Shown piece after piece: positions 23,880-34,739 of a stretch of DNA of 64,000 bases; position 1 is the first letter of the stretch, and every line of letters begins with the position of its first letter. Below the pieces are notes generated by a model. It was not told the origin of the DNA, did no database searches, and saw only the letters and a list, made by a program, of their open reading frames with translations. The stretch comes from Pohlia nutans (Eukaryota; Streptophyta; Bryopsida; Bryales; Mniaceae): positions 9,424,001 to 9,488,000 of the forward strand of contig CM040106.1 in assembly GCA_022496805.1 (NCBI GenBank), read 5' to 3'. Both the position numbers and the translations under genes were made by a program.

Positions 23880-24535
23880 AAAGTTGTTGAAGGCTGACTG
23901 TAGACTAGGATGTTTTAGAAAGGCATTCAAGAGGGCAGAAACTTTGGGCGCTTGTTCTTGCTTCTCTTTCCCGCGCGCTCTCCAACTGTCTCTCATTTTG
24001 CATTGTCGACTACGGCCGTTCTAGTCTCTCGTGCTTGCAGATTCTCCGCCTTGTTGTTGCTTGTCTAGGGTAGAAGTGTGGTGAGCTCTATTGCGTGGCT
24101 GGAGCGCTGCAATCTGTAAGTGCAGATGCCGTTTTGCGCCTTATTATTTTGCAGTAGATTTTAAAGTGGTTTAGGGTGCGACAGGTTCTTGTTTTTGGAT
24201 TTTCTAGCATTGTGTTCAATTCTATAGTTCATCGGTTGATTAAGTAGTAGAGTTCAGTGGTTTATTCTCTAGGTCCGTGGATTTTTGCATTCAAACCTTG
24301 ATTAGTTTAGGTGCTGGCGTGCAAATTGTTAGGGTGCAAATTTCAGCGATTGCTTTCTTTTCCATTGATTTCATGAGTTCTTTGCTTTTAAAACCCAAGA
24401 TTGCATTGCCCATCCAATCTAGAATGCATTGTGATTCAATGCATTGAAGTGATTGCATATTCAATTTGCAACTCGTAATTTTATGGAATTGAACTATTCA
24501 TATTGACCATTGTCATAAGGGTGTTGGTTGTGTTA
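23880..24535 (+). promoter_or_regulatory. Putative promoter and leader exon of E2
   Basis: GC content rises at 23930-24120, with TCTTTCCCGCGCGCTCTCC and CTAGGGTAGAAG (telobox-like). GCAATCT then GTAAGTGC near 24116 is a strong 5' splice site candidate. The position, just before a palindrome-filled intron and a DUF7869-type gene, mirrors the arrangement in E1. Confidence 0.4.
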
Positions 24536-25640
24536 TCCTCGAATTGAGGATAAGTCATCGTACCGATTGAGTGATGCAAAAAGGATTATCTTTGAGTCGG
24601 AGATAAAATGTAGATATTCCATAAGAAATCCTTTATTAAGGAATACCGTGGTTGACAGAGCGTAACACTTCAGGACCCTTCATCTTCGAGTCGAAGATAA
24701 ATATTACGGAATATACGACATAATTCATACAATTATAAATATCTTTGGGTCGAACATAAGTTCTGAATATACCTTGGGAATGATCTAATTTACTAGTGAC
24801 TTCTACAAAGGTTCTAATATAACAAATGGGACTTACTTGTTTATCCTTGAGTTGAGAATAAGTCACTTGGATTACTCATAGGAAGTGAGATACTGTATGT
24901 GGATACAGTTATCTTTGAGTCGAAGATAGACATATTGACATAAACAGAAGGTAATAAAATAGGCCACCAAAGTGAAAAGTAGTACCCAATAACGTCGATT
25001 TGTCCGGACCACTTATCTTCAACTCGAGGATAAATAGAGGGGTTCGAGACATTACATGACTTATTCACAACTTGTTATCTTTGAATCAAAGATAACAAGT
25101 TCACAACACCAATGTCTGATCATGTAACGCATCCAAAATCTAACATTAGACAAGACTTGAAGCATTCTAGGAGGACTTATCCTCGAGTCGAGGATAAACT
25201 TGGTGGGGACACAAGACTACTTATCCTCGAGTCAAGGATAAGTCGATGGGGACATCCTGTCCTCCTTAACTTTAAACCAATAGTTCGGACACATCAGGCA
25301 CGGTATCATTAGTATACTAAACCCATATCCACGTGTCGAGGATAATGATCACTTTGACACACATAGATGCTAATTTATTTTACAGACGAGAAGAAGACCT
25401 TCCGGTTTTGAGTAGTCTATGCACGGACCTTGGGCGGAATGAAATCTGGTCGAGTATGTCGCACAATTATTCTCGACTCCAGGATACTTTAAAGGGTGTT
25501 ACACCACGCGGACATGAGAACGCTTGTGTTCTGACCCGCATTGACACATTACCATTCTGTATTAGACCTATCCATTTATAGGGATTTCTTCCGTCATTCA
25601 GATCCATCAACATTATCCTCGGCCCGAGGATAATAGTTTG
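24536..25640. repeat. Array of palindromic motif B (TATCCTCGAGTCGAGGATA)
   Basis: About thirteen copies of an inverted repeat with 9-10-bp arms around a central G occur, for example near 24536, 24590, 24680, 24840, 24907, 25013, 25075, 25178, 25219 and 25612. Variants replace CC/GG by TT/AA or CT/AG so that the palindrome is usually kept (TATCTTTGAATCAAAGATA near 25076 is fully compensated). The inner core TCGAGTCGA is the same as in motif A, but the outer arms differ completely. The block precedes the second DUF7869-type gene and is probably its first intron. Confidence 0.85.
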
Positions 25641-25731
25641 CACTTCATTCACACCCTTACCATACCGCTTATTGTCTGATACATGATCTGTCTAGTGTCA
25701 GAATGGAGACGCATCCTCATCCAGAGTTTGA
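25641..25731. other. Short spacer before the E2 coding part
   Basis: Contains a possible splice acceptor region; no motif copies and no coding similarity were seen. Confidence 0.3.
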
Positions 25732-26044
25732 GAGAAGGTGCCATCCCTGCCGCCGGGAGTGGCACCATGTGATGGTGTCCTAAGTTCATCATGGAACACA
25801 AAGTGCGTTACGATCATCAAGGCCGATGGGATCGATGTTGCAAAGGGTATCTGCCATAGCGTTGACCCGACGCTCGTGATTGACACAGACGGTTATCCTC
25901 TCAGCGATGAATGCGTTGCGATTCACATTGCAGAATCGCTCGTTGAGGAGGAGGTTCCGTCTATATGGATGTGGTCCATGCAATCTTGGCATATCTCTAG
26001 AGTCTTTCTGAATAGAGCCAGCTTGTACGATCACGAGCAAACTG
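25732..26044 (+). pseudogene. DUF7869-type gene of E2, 5' part (before the CACTA insertion)
   Basis: The frame runs in from about 25732 and reads WNTKCVTIIKADGIDVAKGI, then DGYPLSDECVAIHIAES. This matches the N-terminal piece of the minus-strand copy at 2621-2184, which has WNTQCVALFNDDGLHVGDKT and HVAVHI at the same spacing. The similarity continues to NRASLYDHEQT, where the 12.8-kb CACTA element begins after the target triplet CTG. It resumes after the element at 38816. The first codons of the gene were not located. Confidence 0.65.
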
Positions 26045-26078
26045 CACTATAAGAAACCCGTGTTTTTGGTCATGTCTT
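26045..26078 (+). repeat. Left terminal inverted repeat of the large CACTA element
   Basis: Begins CACTATAAGAAACCCGTG and continues TTTTTGGTCATGTCTT; pairs with 38779-38812 with three mismatches. Confidence 0.92.
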
Positions 26079-26812
26079 AAAAAAAACGAGTAGACATGGT
26101 GTACCATGTGGTTTAGCATAGAAGATATCAATAACATCCTGTCATGTCTTCAACAATGCATAGACATCTGTGGATGTCTATCGAATTTCGGAGGCTGAAA
26201 GGTGTGACACGTCGGAGCCACGTCAACGCCACATCAGCGGCAAAAGGACGGGCACTGCCACATCGGGATGGAATTCATCCTCCCCGTGGGTGACGTGGAA
26301 GAAAACGTGGTCCCGCCACATTCCGACGTGGCGGCGGGAAAATCCAACGTGGACCCGGGAAATTCGGACGTGCCACCCGGGAAATTCTGACGTGGCATGC
26401 CACGTCAGCAGATGCCTAGGTTTCTTTCATTTTCGCCGCATGTTTCCGTGGACGTCTCCCGGGATATCACTGTGTTTCAAGAGACATTCGCGCATAGACG
26501 CGGACGTGTCCTGCGAGAGCTCTGCGACGACATGTACTGTGTGGTAGAAATGGTTTATGCGGACATCCCAATAAAGAACTTGGCATGTCCATGTCCGTGT
26601 GCACGTTTGAGTGCCCTACGCGTGGGCATTGCGGATGTCCTGGCTCATGTGTATATGAATGTCTTAGCGTCTTTTCCGAGACATCTCTTCGGACGTGGCG
26701 TTGCTCACGTTCTGTCTTTGAGGACGTTCACGATGACGTGCGCCTTGTTATTCAAGACGTGGCAATTTTTTAAGCTTCTCGTGGAAGAGGTCCTACGAGA
26801 CGTCACTATGCA

Positions 26813-27765
26813 ATCGTGCTAATGTTCTCCACAACGTCTTACATAACATCCAATGCGGTGACATGGATGTTTTTGGAAGACATCATCCTGATAAGAGAGT
26901 CGTCCCAGAGAACATCCCGATTTCATCTTATACGTGTCACGGAAGTCATCATCGTGATCGCAAAGACCTGGTCTATAATATGTTGCGTCATTTATGAACA
27001 TGTTATACAAGACAGGAGCATAGACATCTTTGAATCGACCGAGAAAACATCCTGACGTCCTGTACCATGTGTTGTGAGATACAGCCGCGCTAAACGTAGA
27101 CGTCTCACGAAGTATGGTCACGTCATTTGGCAATCATGCCTATGTTGTCGAAGACGGCTTACAGAACATGCACTGCGTCACAAATATTGTTTGTGGAAGA
27201 GATCATCATGATTAGAGATTCGTCCCCCCTAACATCTCCAAGTCTCGTAACACGTGTCACGGAAGACATCATCTTCATTGCAAAGACGTGGTCTATAATA
27301 TTTCGCGTCATTTATGAACATGTTACAAAAGATACGAGCTTAGACATCCTTCAGTCGACCCAGAAAACATCCTCACGTCCTGTACCATGTGTTGTCAGAT
27401 ACAGCCGCGCTAAACGTGGACGTCTCACGAGGCATGGTCACGTCATTTTGCAATCGTGCCTATGTTCTCGGGGACGGCTTTAGGAACTTGCACTGCGTCA
27501 CGAATATTGTTTGTGGAAGACATCATCCTGATAAGAGAGTCGTCCCACCTAACATCCCTAGATCTCGTAACACGTGTCACGGAAGACATCATCGTCATCA
27601 CATAGGCGTTCCCTAAAACATTTGACGTCACTCACAAACATCTTATACAAGACATAATCATCATCACATAGTCGACCCATAAAACATGCTGACGTCCTTT
27701 ACCGCGTTTTGTGAAAGACAACTGCCGCTATATGTAGACGTCGCACGTCGCATATTCACGTCACC
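26813..27765 (+). repeat. Three tandem units of about 318 bp, left subterminal array
   Basis: Units start at about 26813, 27131 and 27449 with AATC(G/A)TGC(C/T)(T/A)ATGTT. Each passes through GGAAGACATCATC, CACGTGTCACGGAAGACATC, ACGTCCTGTACCATGTG and a closing CGTCTCACGA. Units contain many ACGTC and ACATC motifs. In En/Spm elements the subterminal repeats are binding sites for the accessory protein; that role is inferred here. Confidence 0.8.
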
Positions 27766-28704
27766 AGTCGAGCATGCACCGAGACATCCTTTGCGACCAC
27801 CCCAACATCCCCACGTCATGAACAACATGCACAACAATACATCTCCCGTAACATGCACTACTCTCGGTGAGCATCCATACATCACATTGCAGAGCAGTTG
27901 CACTGTACCATGGGAGTGATGCCTGCGAGTCACAAACACGTACTCGCATTGCATATGCATAAAACGTTTCAACTGCACATGGCGCAGAGTCCACATCTAC
28001 GGGCCCGTCCACCACACGTCGCTCTACTATGCATCTAGTAGCTGCACACGCTCCAATGTCATTGGTTGCTTTCGGTGCTCCCAAAATTATCAGTACTCTC
28101 ATCGGCGCTTGTCTGAGACTGCACATGAACATATGCCAACAACAATTGCGGTTAAGCAAGGCCCACGACAATGGCCATAAACAACGGAATTCCTCATACT
28201 TGGGACGTTCTATATATGCATGGAACGTTGTACATGTGCCTGACCGCTGGACCCTCATCCAATACGATAAACAACGTCCTATACGTCTCCCAGCAAATAC
28301 TTCAAGCTACATCACAGGTTAAGACATCTCCTGGGATGTTCTATGAAACAAGCGGCTACGCTGCTGGAGTCGCGACAGCGTCTGAACAGACGTCTGCGAA
28401 GACGTCGTGCCCATCGTCCATGTTGTACCGTTACGTTCATTCCGGATTGCTGTGGCTCACCTGCGTCTGATTCGTGGTGCATGTTCATTTCATCTTGGCC
28501 GCCTCCGCTCTTGTTGATGTGCCACCCTGCACTTGTGCAATGACATCATGTCATGGACTCTTTCTATGCAATGTCTGATGGGACTATGAATGACAATTGA
28601 AAAACCACTTAGACATTGCATAATTTGCCGTATTGAACGCAAAATACTGAAGTTCAGACATTCACGTGAAGCGTACATGCACGTCCAAACATGACAGTGG
28701 ATCA
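27766..28704. other. Non-coding part of the large CACTA element
   Basis: Scattered ACATC/ACGTC motifs continue to about 27850, followed by unrecognised sequence. Frames here overlap on both strands and lack protein character. Confidence 0.4.
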
Positions 28705-30164
28705 TTATTTCCCAACCTTCTCATTCGCACTCCCCGGTTTCGACAGGCCCGCTTGCTTTGTGGAATCTGGCTTGGTTGTTTTGGATGCCCCGGTCGGCCT
28801 CGTTGTGTCGCGACTCCCAGGTTTAGACAATTGTGTAGGCTTCGGAGTCTTTGCAGGTGCCTTTGTCATGCTGTCGGGCTTAGTACTGCGCCTGACACTA
28901 GCTGCGGAACCCCCGGGTGTGTCGACAACCTCTTGCACTTACAATTCAGCGGTACTAGTTGTAATGCACGCATTCATTGTAGACAACCATGTATGCTATG
29001 CACAGCAAAGTGTGCTCACCTCCCCTCTCCACCCATGTCCAGACATTTAGTGTACCTCCCGTACTTATCAGCACCCAACCTTTCATTCACGCACAGTACA
29101 ACTTCAGTTCCATACACTTCACATTCATGACGTATGTAGAGGAAAACATACATCGCATTCAAGAAAAACCATGCCGAATTGCCTAGAGAGAGTTCCTTAA
29201 GAAACATCACAGTGTTCCAAAACATGTCTGTGCAATGTCTCACGTGGCGCGGGGATGTCTCTGCAGACGTCCGTGCGCTTCCTAAGTCATATTCACAGAC
29301 GTGGTCACAAACGTGGTTACGCCTCACTGCTCTAGCATATCTACGCTCAGCTCGCTACCTGCTCGATCTGGACCGCAGGTTGTGTCTGGAATGCGGACGG
29401 CTTTGTCTGGTCCATTGCATATGGATCATCTTGGTCAACCGGCTCCGCGACGGGTGCGGTGACAGCTGCCTCTCCCTCCACCGTGCCCCCTCCTTTGGCC
29501 TGCTCCATCGACTGCCCTACCCCAACCTCCGCCGCAACATCGACCTCATCATCCCTGGGCCATGACGTCTGTGTCACGCCCGATGCACCGTGGTTCCGTT
29601 AGGGTGCCCTACGCGCCTCAATGATGGCCGTCGGCGTTGGAGTGACCTGCAACGACACCGGGGTAGCTGGGGCCGCCGGATGCTTTGTTTGGGGGACAGT
29701 GGAGTCTGTGCACGACGCCTTCCTGGACATGAGCTCCTTGAACATGCCCTCAATCTGCGACTTGAGCGCATTGTTCGATGACGTTAGCTTCGCCTCCAGC
29801 CGCGCCTTGAGGTCCTCCATCCTAGTGTCGATATCGTCCTCCTTTTAGTCCGCTTCTGATCCGGACTTATCCGCCCCGTTCAGCCGATCATACCGTTCCT
29901 CGATCTCGTCGTTGATCTCGGACTCCCCTGGTGCTCGACCTTTCTCGAGAGTCTGCCACAATCCAACCAATAAACCATATCGACACAGCAGGGGGTACAC
30001 GAGTCAGCACATAGTGAATGAAGTGGCTAAGGCAGATCTGCTATATGTTAGAACTACCAACCGCGGCCTCTTGAAAGTCTTCGCTTTGTCCCTGCAGCCA
30101 CTATCAGAAAGAACAGCGGTTTTCCACGTAGAGTTTGCAAAAGATGTCGCACTGAACATCTCCT

Positions 30165-30265
30165 AAGACATGTACCTACGTCTCCTAAGACATCTCCTAA
30201 GACATCTCCTAAGGCATCTCCTAAGGCATGAATTCGTCTTCTGAAACATCCTCACGTTCTCTAAG
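30165..30265 (+). repeat. Short tandem repeat CTCCTAAGACAT
   Basis: Four to five units of TCTCCTAAGACATC lie in tandem. The unit contains the ACAT(C) half-motif seen all over this CACTA element. Confidence 0.75.
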
Positions 30266-30934
30266 ACATTGACTGACGTCACCTACTCTGCTGAAGACGC
30301 CATTGCAAACATATGGATGTCCCTAGAGGCACTGTGACTGACATGAACTTCTACAAAACAGTTGTATACATTCCCCAAACATCCAAACAGCAAGCTCCAG
30401 TGACCATCCTACATTGCAGAAGCTGTGAGTCACCAGTTTCACTATCGCACCCTCTCGAAGTGCGGCCATCTGTGTTGACTGTGTGCCCCTGCCCTTGGAT
30501 ACTTTCCGCATCCGCACTGATTTATGTTTTCATGCCTCAGTCGCCCTCTTCGTCACAAGATAGTTCCACTGCTTGTCGGTGATTTTGGGTGGCTTCTTCT
30601 GTTTCTGGTCGATCATGCGGTTGAGCTTGAACCATCTGTTCGTGAGCGCCTTGTTCACGCGTTGGGTAATCCATCCTTCTCGTATTGTCTTACGGCCGTG
30701 ATCGCCCCTAACCTCCCATACTGCGAAATCCATGAGCAGAAAAGTAGCACCATAGTCATTCACTGGGCAAAAATACATACAAACAACAACATTCATTCAA
30801 CAGACATAAGTGACATTCACGTCGACAACACGAACTAGTCAGACAATTCAGCAGTGGCAATTCATAGATTTGAGCTTTTTAATTTAATACGTCTCCTTCT
30901 CACATTTGGCTTTTTTCCATGCACATACGTAGAC

Positions 30935-31085
30935 GTCTCAGAAGACATCTTTACATGTCTCCATGGACATCCTTACACGTCTCCTTACACGTATCCATGG
31001 ACATCCTTGCAGACATCCTTACACGTCTCCATGGACATCCTTGCAGACATCTTTACACGTCTCCATGGACATCCGTCCAAGAGGA
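30935..31085 (+). repeat. Tandem repeat with CATGGACATCCTT and ACACGTCTC
   Basis: Units of about 24-36 bp alternate CCATGGACATCCTTG, CAGACATC and TTACACGTCTC. The inserted units separate coding-like segments of the TNPA-like pseudogene and add motif copies. Confidence 0.75.
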
Positions 31086-31939
31086 TATCTGCACATCTCT
31101 TCCTTTGTGTGCAATGTAAAATCAGTACATCCCCTCTGTGATAGGTAAGAGCAGAAACTGCGTATACAGATCCAATGTTTGCATTCTGTAGTAAGGCTTC
31201 GTAGTTTCAAAGACAAATAAGATGGTTGTACCTGACCACAAGGGCTGCATGAATTTTTTGCACGGTGCTGGCTGCTGTTCTTGCCAATTGTAACGAGGAT
31301 CCAAGTCCTTCGAGAGGCGCTGCAACTCAGTCTCAAACGGCTCCACCAATGCCCCGCACGGAGTTCCTCTTTCGTCCACATGCATCCGCTTCTTCTCCCA
31401 TTCCTACTGCACATTGCCGCGCCGCCGCTGAGAAGGAGGCGGTGTCTCCTCCTCTTCCGACTCCTCATCGTCGTCCTATTCGTCCTCTTTGCCCTCTTCA
31501 TCGTCGTCCTCCTGCTCAGAGTGAGTGTTGTACCCTGCGCTGTACAACAAAAAACCTTGCCTAATTCCATGTTAATATCACATACTTTAACATGTATGGC
31601 ACGGCCGTCTGCTGAGACGTAACCATGTCTTGTGAGACATGGTTCGTGCATTAGAAATAGCATCACAGTGGTTCCTTGGCCAATTTAGTTCCATCCACAA
31701 ATTTATTACATACATGCAAACCATTATAAACAATCAGCATTTCTGTCTTGCTTCGTTTTCTCAGTACATAAACTTGTTAATCCTATTACTACAGACACTA
31801 AATTATACTCATACATATTAGATACACAATTACATGAATCCAAGAAATAAATAATACTTTAAAAATAGCTTCATACGGGAAGAATAAATATAGGGAACAG
31901 TGTTATGCATCCTCGTGAATCACGGACAAGCAAAGTAAC

Positions 31940-32315
31940 GCAAAATCGTTCATAACATCGTTCAACCTGCATGTGTGCCACGGCCATTGTGGATGACAGC
32001 CTCACCTGAAGTCTTGCGGCATCTGCAGGTCTCGCATAGCCGCTTTGCCTTTGCCTTTCGCGCTTGCACTCGTGCCCACGCAACCGTCTTGCTTCTGCTT
32101 GGTCTGGCGCTCAACCACTTCGTTCAGCGCTGCTTCCTCTCTGTAAGTGTTGTCACTTCGCCTCCGCGATTGTGGCAACCGCGGCTGCTTCTTCAGGTTT
32201 CCGCTCTTAGGACTGAGGGCGTAGGTCACCTTCCCCTTCGGCATCCTCACACGTCGGTCTGGCCACTCCAGGAACAGCTCCACGTTCTTTTTCTATGAGC
32301 ATCATACGAACACCC
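31940..32315 (-). repeat. Direct duplication, copy 1 (5' exon of the TNPA-like gene)
   Basis: This stretch and 33495-33925 are the same sequence with about ten percent difference by eye, in the same orientation. Both encode, on minus, RRVRMPKGK, SPKSGNLKK and DNTYREEAA. Copy 1 keeps a single uninterrupted frame across the exon. Confidence 0.8.
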
Positions 32316-33494
32316 CACATTCATTAGCACGACAACAGAGACGCAACCTCCCATCGGCCTCATGAGAACTGTAAAACCTTGAAGCAGCACACAGGAGGAC
32401 GTGTGGGCAGAAGACGTAAAGACGTCTCGGATGACGTCTCGGATGACGTCTTGGATAACATGTACTGCCGGCGTCGGAGACGTAACCATGTCTTTGAAGA
32501 CGTAACCATGTCTTTTGAGACATGTTTCCCAAAAATTAAAGAGCATCACAGTGGTTCCTTGGTGCTCACAAAACCAGAGCGAGAGGTGCACAAAACCAGA
32601 GCATGGTGTTCACAAAACCAGAACACGACAGCAAAGACGCAACCTCCCATCGGCCACATGACAACTAATCAACCTTGAAGCAACATACAGGAGGTCGTCT
32701 AGGCAGAAGACGTGGAGACGTCTCTGATGACGTCTCTAATGACGTCTCTGCTCACATCTTGGAGAACATTTGTCGGAGGATACATACAGACAGGCACGCG
32801 TGGCACGCATACAAGCACGCATGGCAGGCACGCAGGCACGCACACACGGCTAAAATTTAAAGAGAAAGTTGTGAGCAAGCAAACCCTGAAACCTTCAAGT
32901 GTAGTATCGACTGGAAGGACAAGTGCGCTCCAGCAGCGTACGCAACGAAACCTTCAGTTTGTCCTCACGTCCCCACGGCAAGAGCTTCAAACGACATCAG
33001 AGAACACCGATGCACCGACGAATTTGAACAAGGTGCTATAGAAGATGCTGAGCAGCTCTGTAGCAACGGCGTCTTAAGCCACGCCGATCACCGCCGAATA
33101 GACGTCCACATGCAACAGCAGGCGGCTAAGCTCACACAACAATCGGCAAAGCTGAAACACAACAATGTCTCCCAAAACGCTGAAGCGCACGCAATTATAC
33201 CTCGGGGATATCGCAAAAGAAGGCTTCGTTTTGAAAAACCCTAGCTCACTACGTGCATTAAAACCTGCGCGCGGCTATAGGTCCCGCCGGTCCACGGTCA
33301 TAGGTCTCGGCCGTCAGCGGGTATAGGGACCGGCCATCCCCGTATAATTGCCACATACTTGTAGACATCTCTACGTTTGTGCAGATGTAACCATGTTTTA
33401 TTAGACGTAACCATGTCTGGAATGACGCAACCACGTCTAGCTATACGCAACCATGTCCTAAACCCTATTGTAGGAGAAGCAGTGGCACATAAAA
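32316..33494. other. Motif-rich non-coding segment of the large CACTA element
   Basis: Contains two copies of a module with GACGTCTC(G/T)GATGACGTCTC (about 32430 and 32715) followed by ACGTAACCATGTCTT and GAGACATG units, plus a CACGCA-rich stretch at 32795-32845. The part at 33060-33300 shows nothing I recognise. Confidence 0.5.
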
Positions 33495-33925
33495 AGCGTT
33501 CATAACATTGTTCAAACAGCATGTATGCTACGGCCATTGTGGATGACAGTCTCACCTGAAATCTTGCTTCGTCTCCAGGTCTTGCATGGCCGCTTTGCCC
33601 TTGCCTTTCGCGCTTGCACTGGGGCCCACGCAACCGTCTTGCTTCTGCTTGGTCTGGCGCTCAACCACTTCGTCCACAGACACATAGATATGGACAACCA
33701 CAAAAAGAGAAATATGTTTTATTAGACGTAACCATGTCCGGAGCTGCTTCCTCTCTGTAAGTGTTGTCAGTTTGCCTCCGCAATAGTGGCGACCGCAGTC
33801 GCTTCTTCAGGTTCCCGCTCTTAGGACTTAGGGCCCAAGTCCCCTTCCCCTTTGGCATCCTCACGCGTCGGCCACTCCAGGAGAGGAACACCTCCAAGTT
33901 CTTTTTCTATGAACATCACACAAAC
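33495..33925 (-). repeat. Direct duplication, copy 2, interrupted by a 70-bp insert
   Basis: Matches copy 1 except that about 70 bp (33672-33738) is inserted, including ATTAGACGTAACCATGTCC. That string is an ACGT-containing motif that also occurs alone at about 33395 and 32490. The insert breaks the exon frame, so copy 2 is the non-coding one. Confidence 0.75.
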
Positions 33926-34739
33926 ACCACACAGCCATTATGAAAAAATAAAATAAAATTTGGAGCCGCTACATTTGTGCAAAATGTCTTCATGGTGCAA
34001 CCTTCTACACATTGCCAACATTGCATGATCACCATACATCCTACAGCAGCACCATACAGCCTACAGCATCCAAGCTTCATAAAGACAATGGAGAAAAAAG
34101 ACACGGAGACGTCTCTGATCACGTCTCGCAAACATCATGCACAACATTTCGACGCATCAGGCACATGTGGCAGTATCTTCGCGAGATAGGGCCGAGGACC
34201 AACTGGATGTGCTCACGAAACTATAGCAAGACGGCAGAGACGCAAGCAAAACCTCATTCATTAAACGCAAGCACTTCCTTTCATCTCCTTCATTAATTCT
34301 TTCTCTGAAATAAATTGATCGTAAAATGCATGTAGCAGAATGTTTTATGTATTGTGAACAACATACTTATATTTTGTGATGATTATTTAGAAACAAGCAG
34401 AAGCTTATTTACACATGGTACTTTTATATTTTTGAAAGAGTACCGATATTACTGAGTGTTTTGGCTATTCAAATCTTTGAGCTCCATTTTGTATTTTTTT
34501 AACCGATTCAAAGCAAGTTAGTGATTTTGGTCCTTTATTATTAGTAGTAGGTGTTAAATATAAGAAATGGAGGATACTATTAACGTCGAACTTTGAATTT
34601 TCAGGTTTAGGTCCAAGAGGTGCACTGGAGCCAATGTAGCACTTGAAACTGACTAACCAATTGGTGGGGTGTTGATAATGCAGGCGATGTTGGGGTTTGA
34701 TAAAGATCAATCCACGCAGTGTTTTGGCCTTATAGCGAG

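Larger units (their letters stand above)
28705..32290 (-). pseudogene. TNPA-like (plant En/Spm accessory) gene of the large CACTA element, decayed
   Basis: Read on minus, the order is as follows. A basic exon at 32290-32002 has RRVRMPKGKV and REEAALNEVVERQTKQKQ. An acidic, Arg-rich exon at about 31540-31170 leads to GTPCGALVEPFETELQRL and DPRYNWQEQQPAPCKKFM. A segment at 30750-30530 has ALTNRWFKLNRMIDQKQ and PPKITDKQWNYLVTKRATE, similar to the Ptta/En/Spm family pattern (Pro-rich turn, W-x-x-L-V-x-x-R-x-x-E). A coiled-coil exon at 29820-29599 has LKARLEAKL and LKSQIEGMFKEL. A Lys/Pro/Thr-rich tail lies at 28938-28705. Stops occur in several exons (for example in the acidic exon and near 29850). 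The family call rests on the WNYLV segment, the position inside a CACTA element and the coiled coil; the exon borders are approximate. Confidence 0.5.

Noticed and set aside
26170..26822. Plus-strand frames of 125 and 141 codons
   Set aside because: They fall in the CACTA left subterminal region, overlap each other in different frames, and show only composition-driven residues from ACGTC words.
28029..28470. Plus-strand frames of about 98 codons
   Set aside because: Located in a non-coding part of the CACTA element, no similarity or codon pattern, and an antisense frame of similar length exists.
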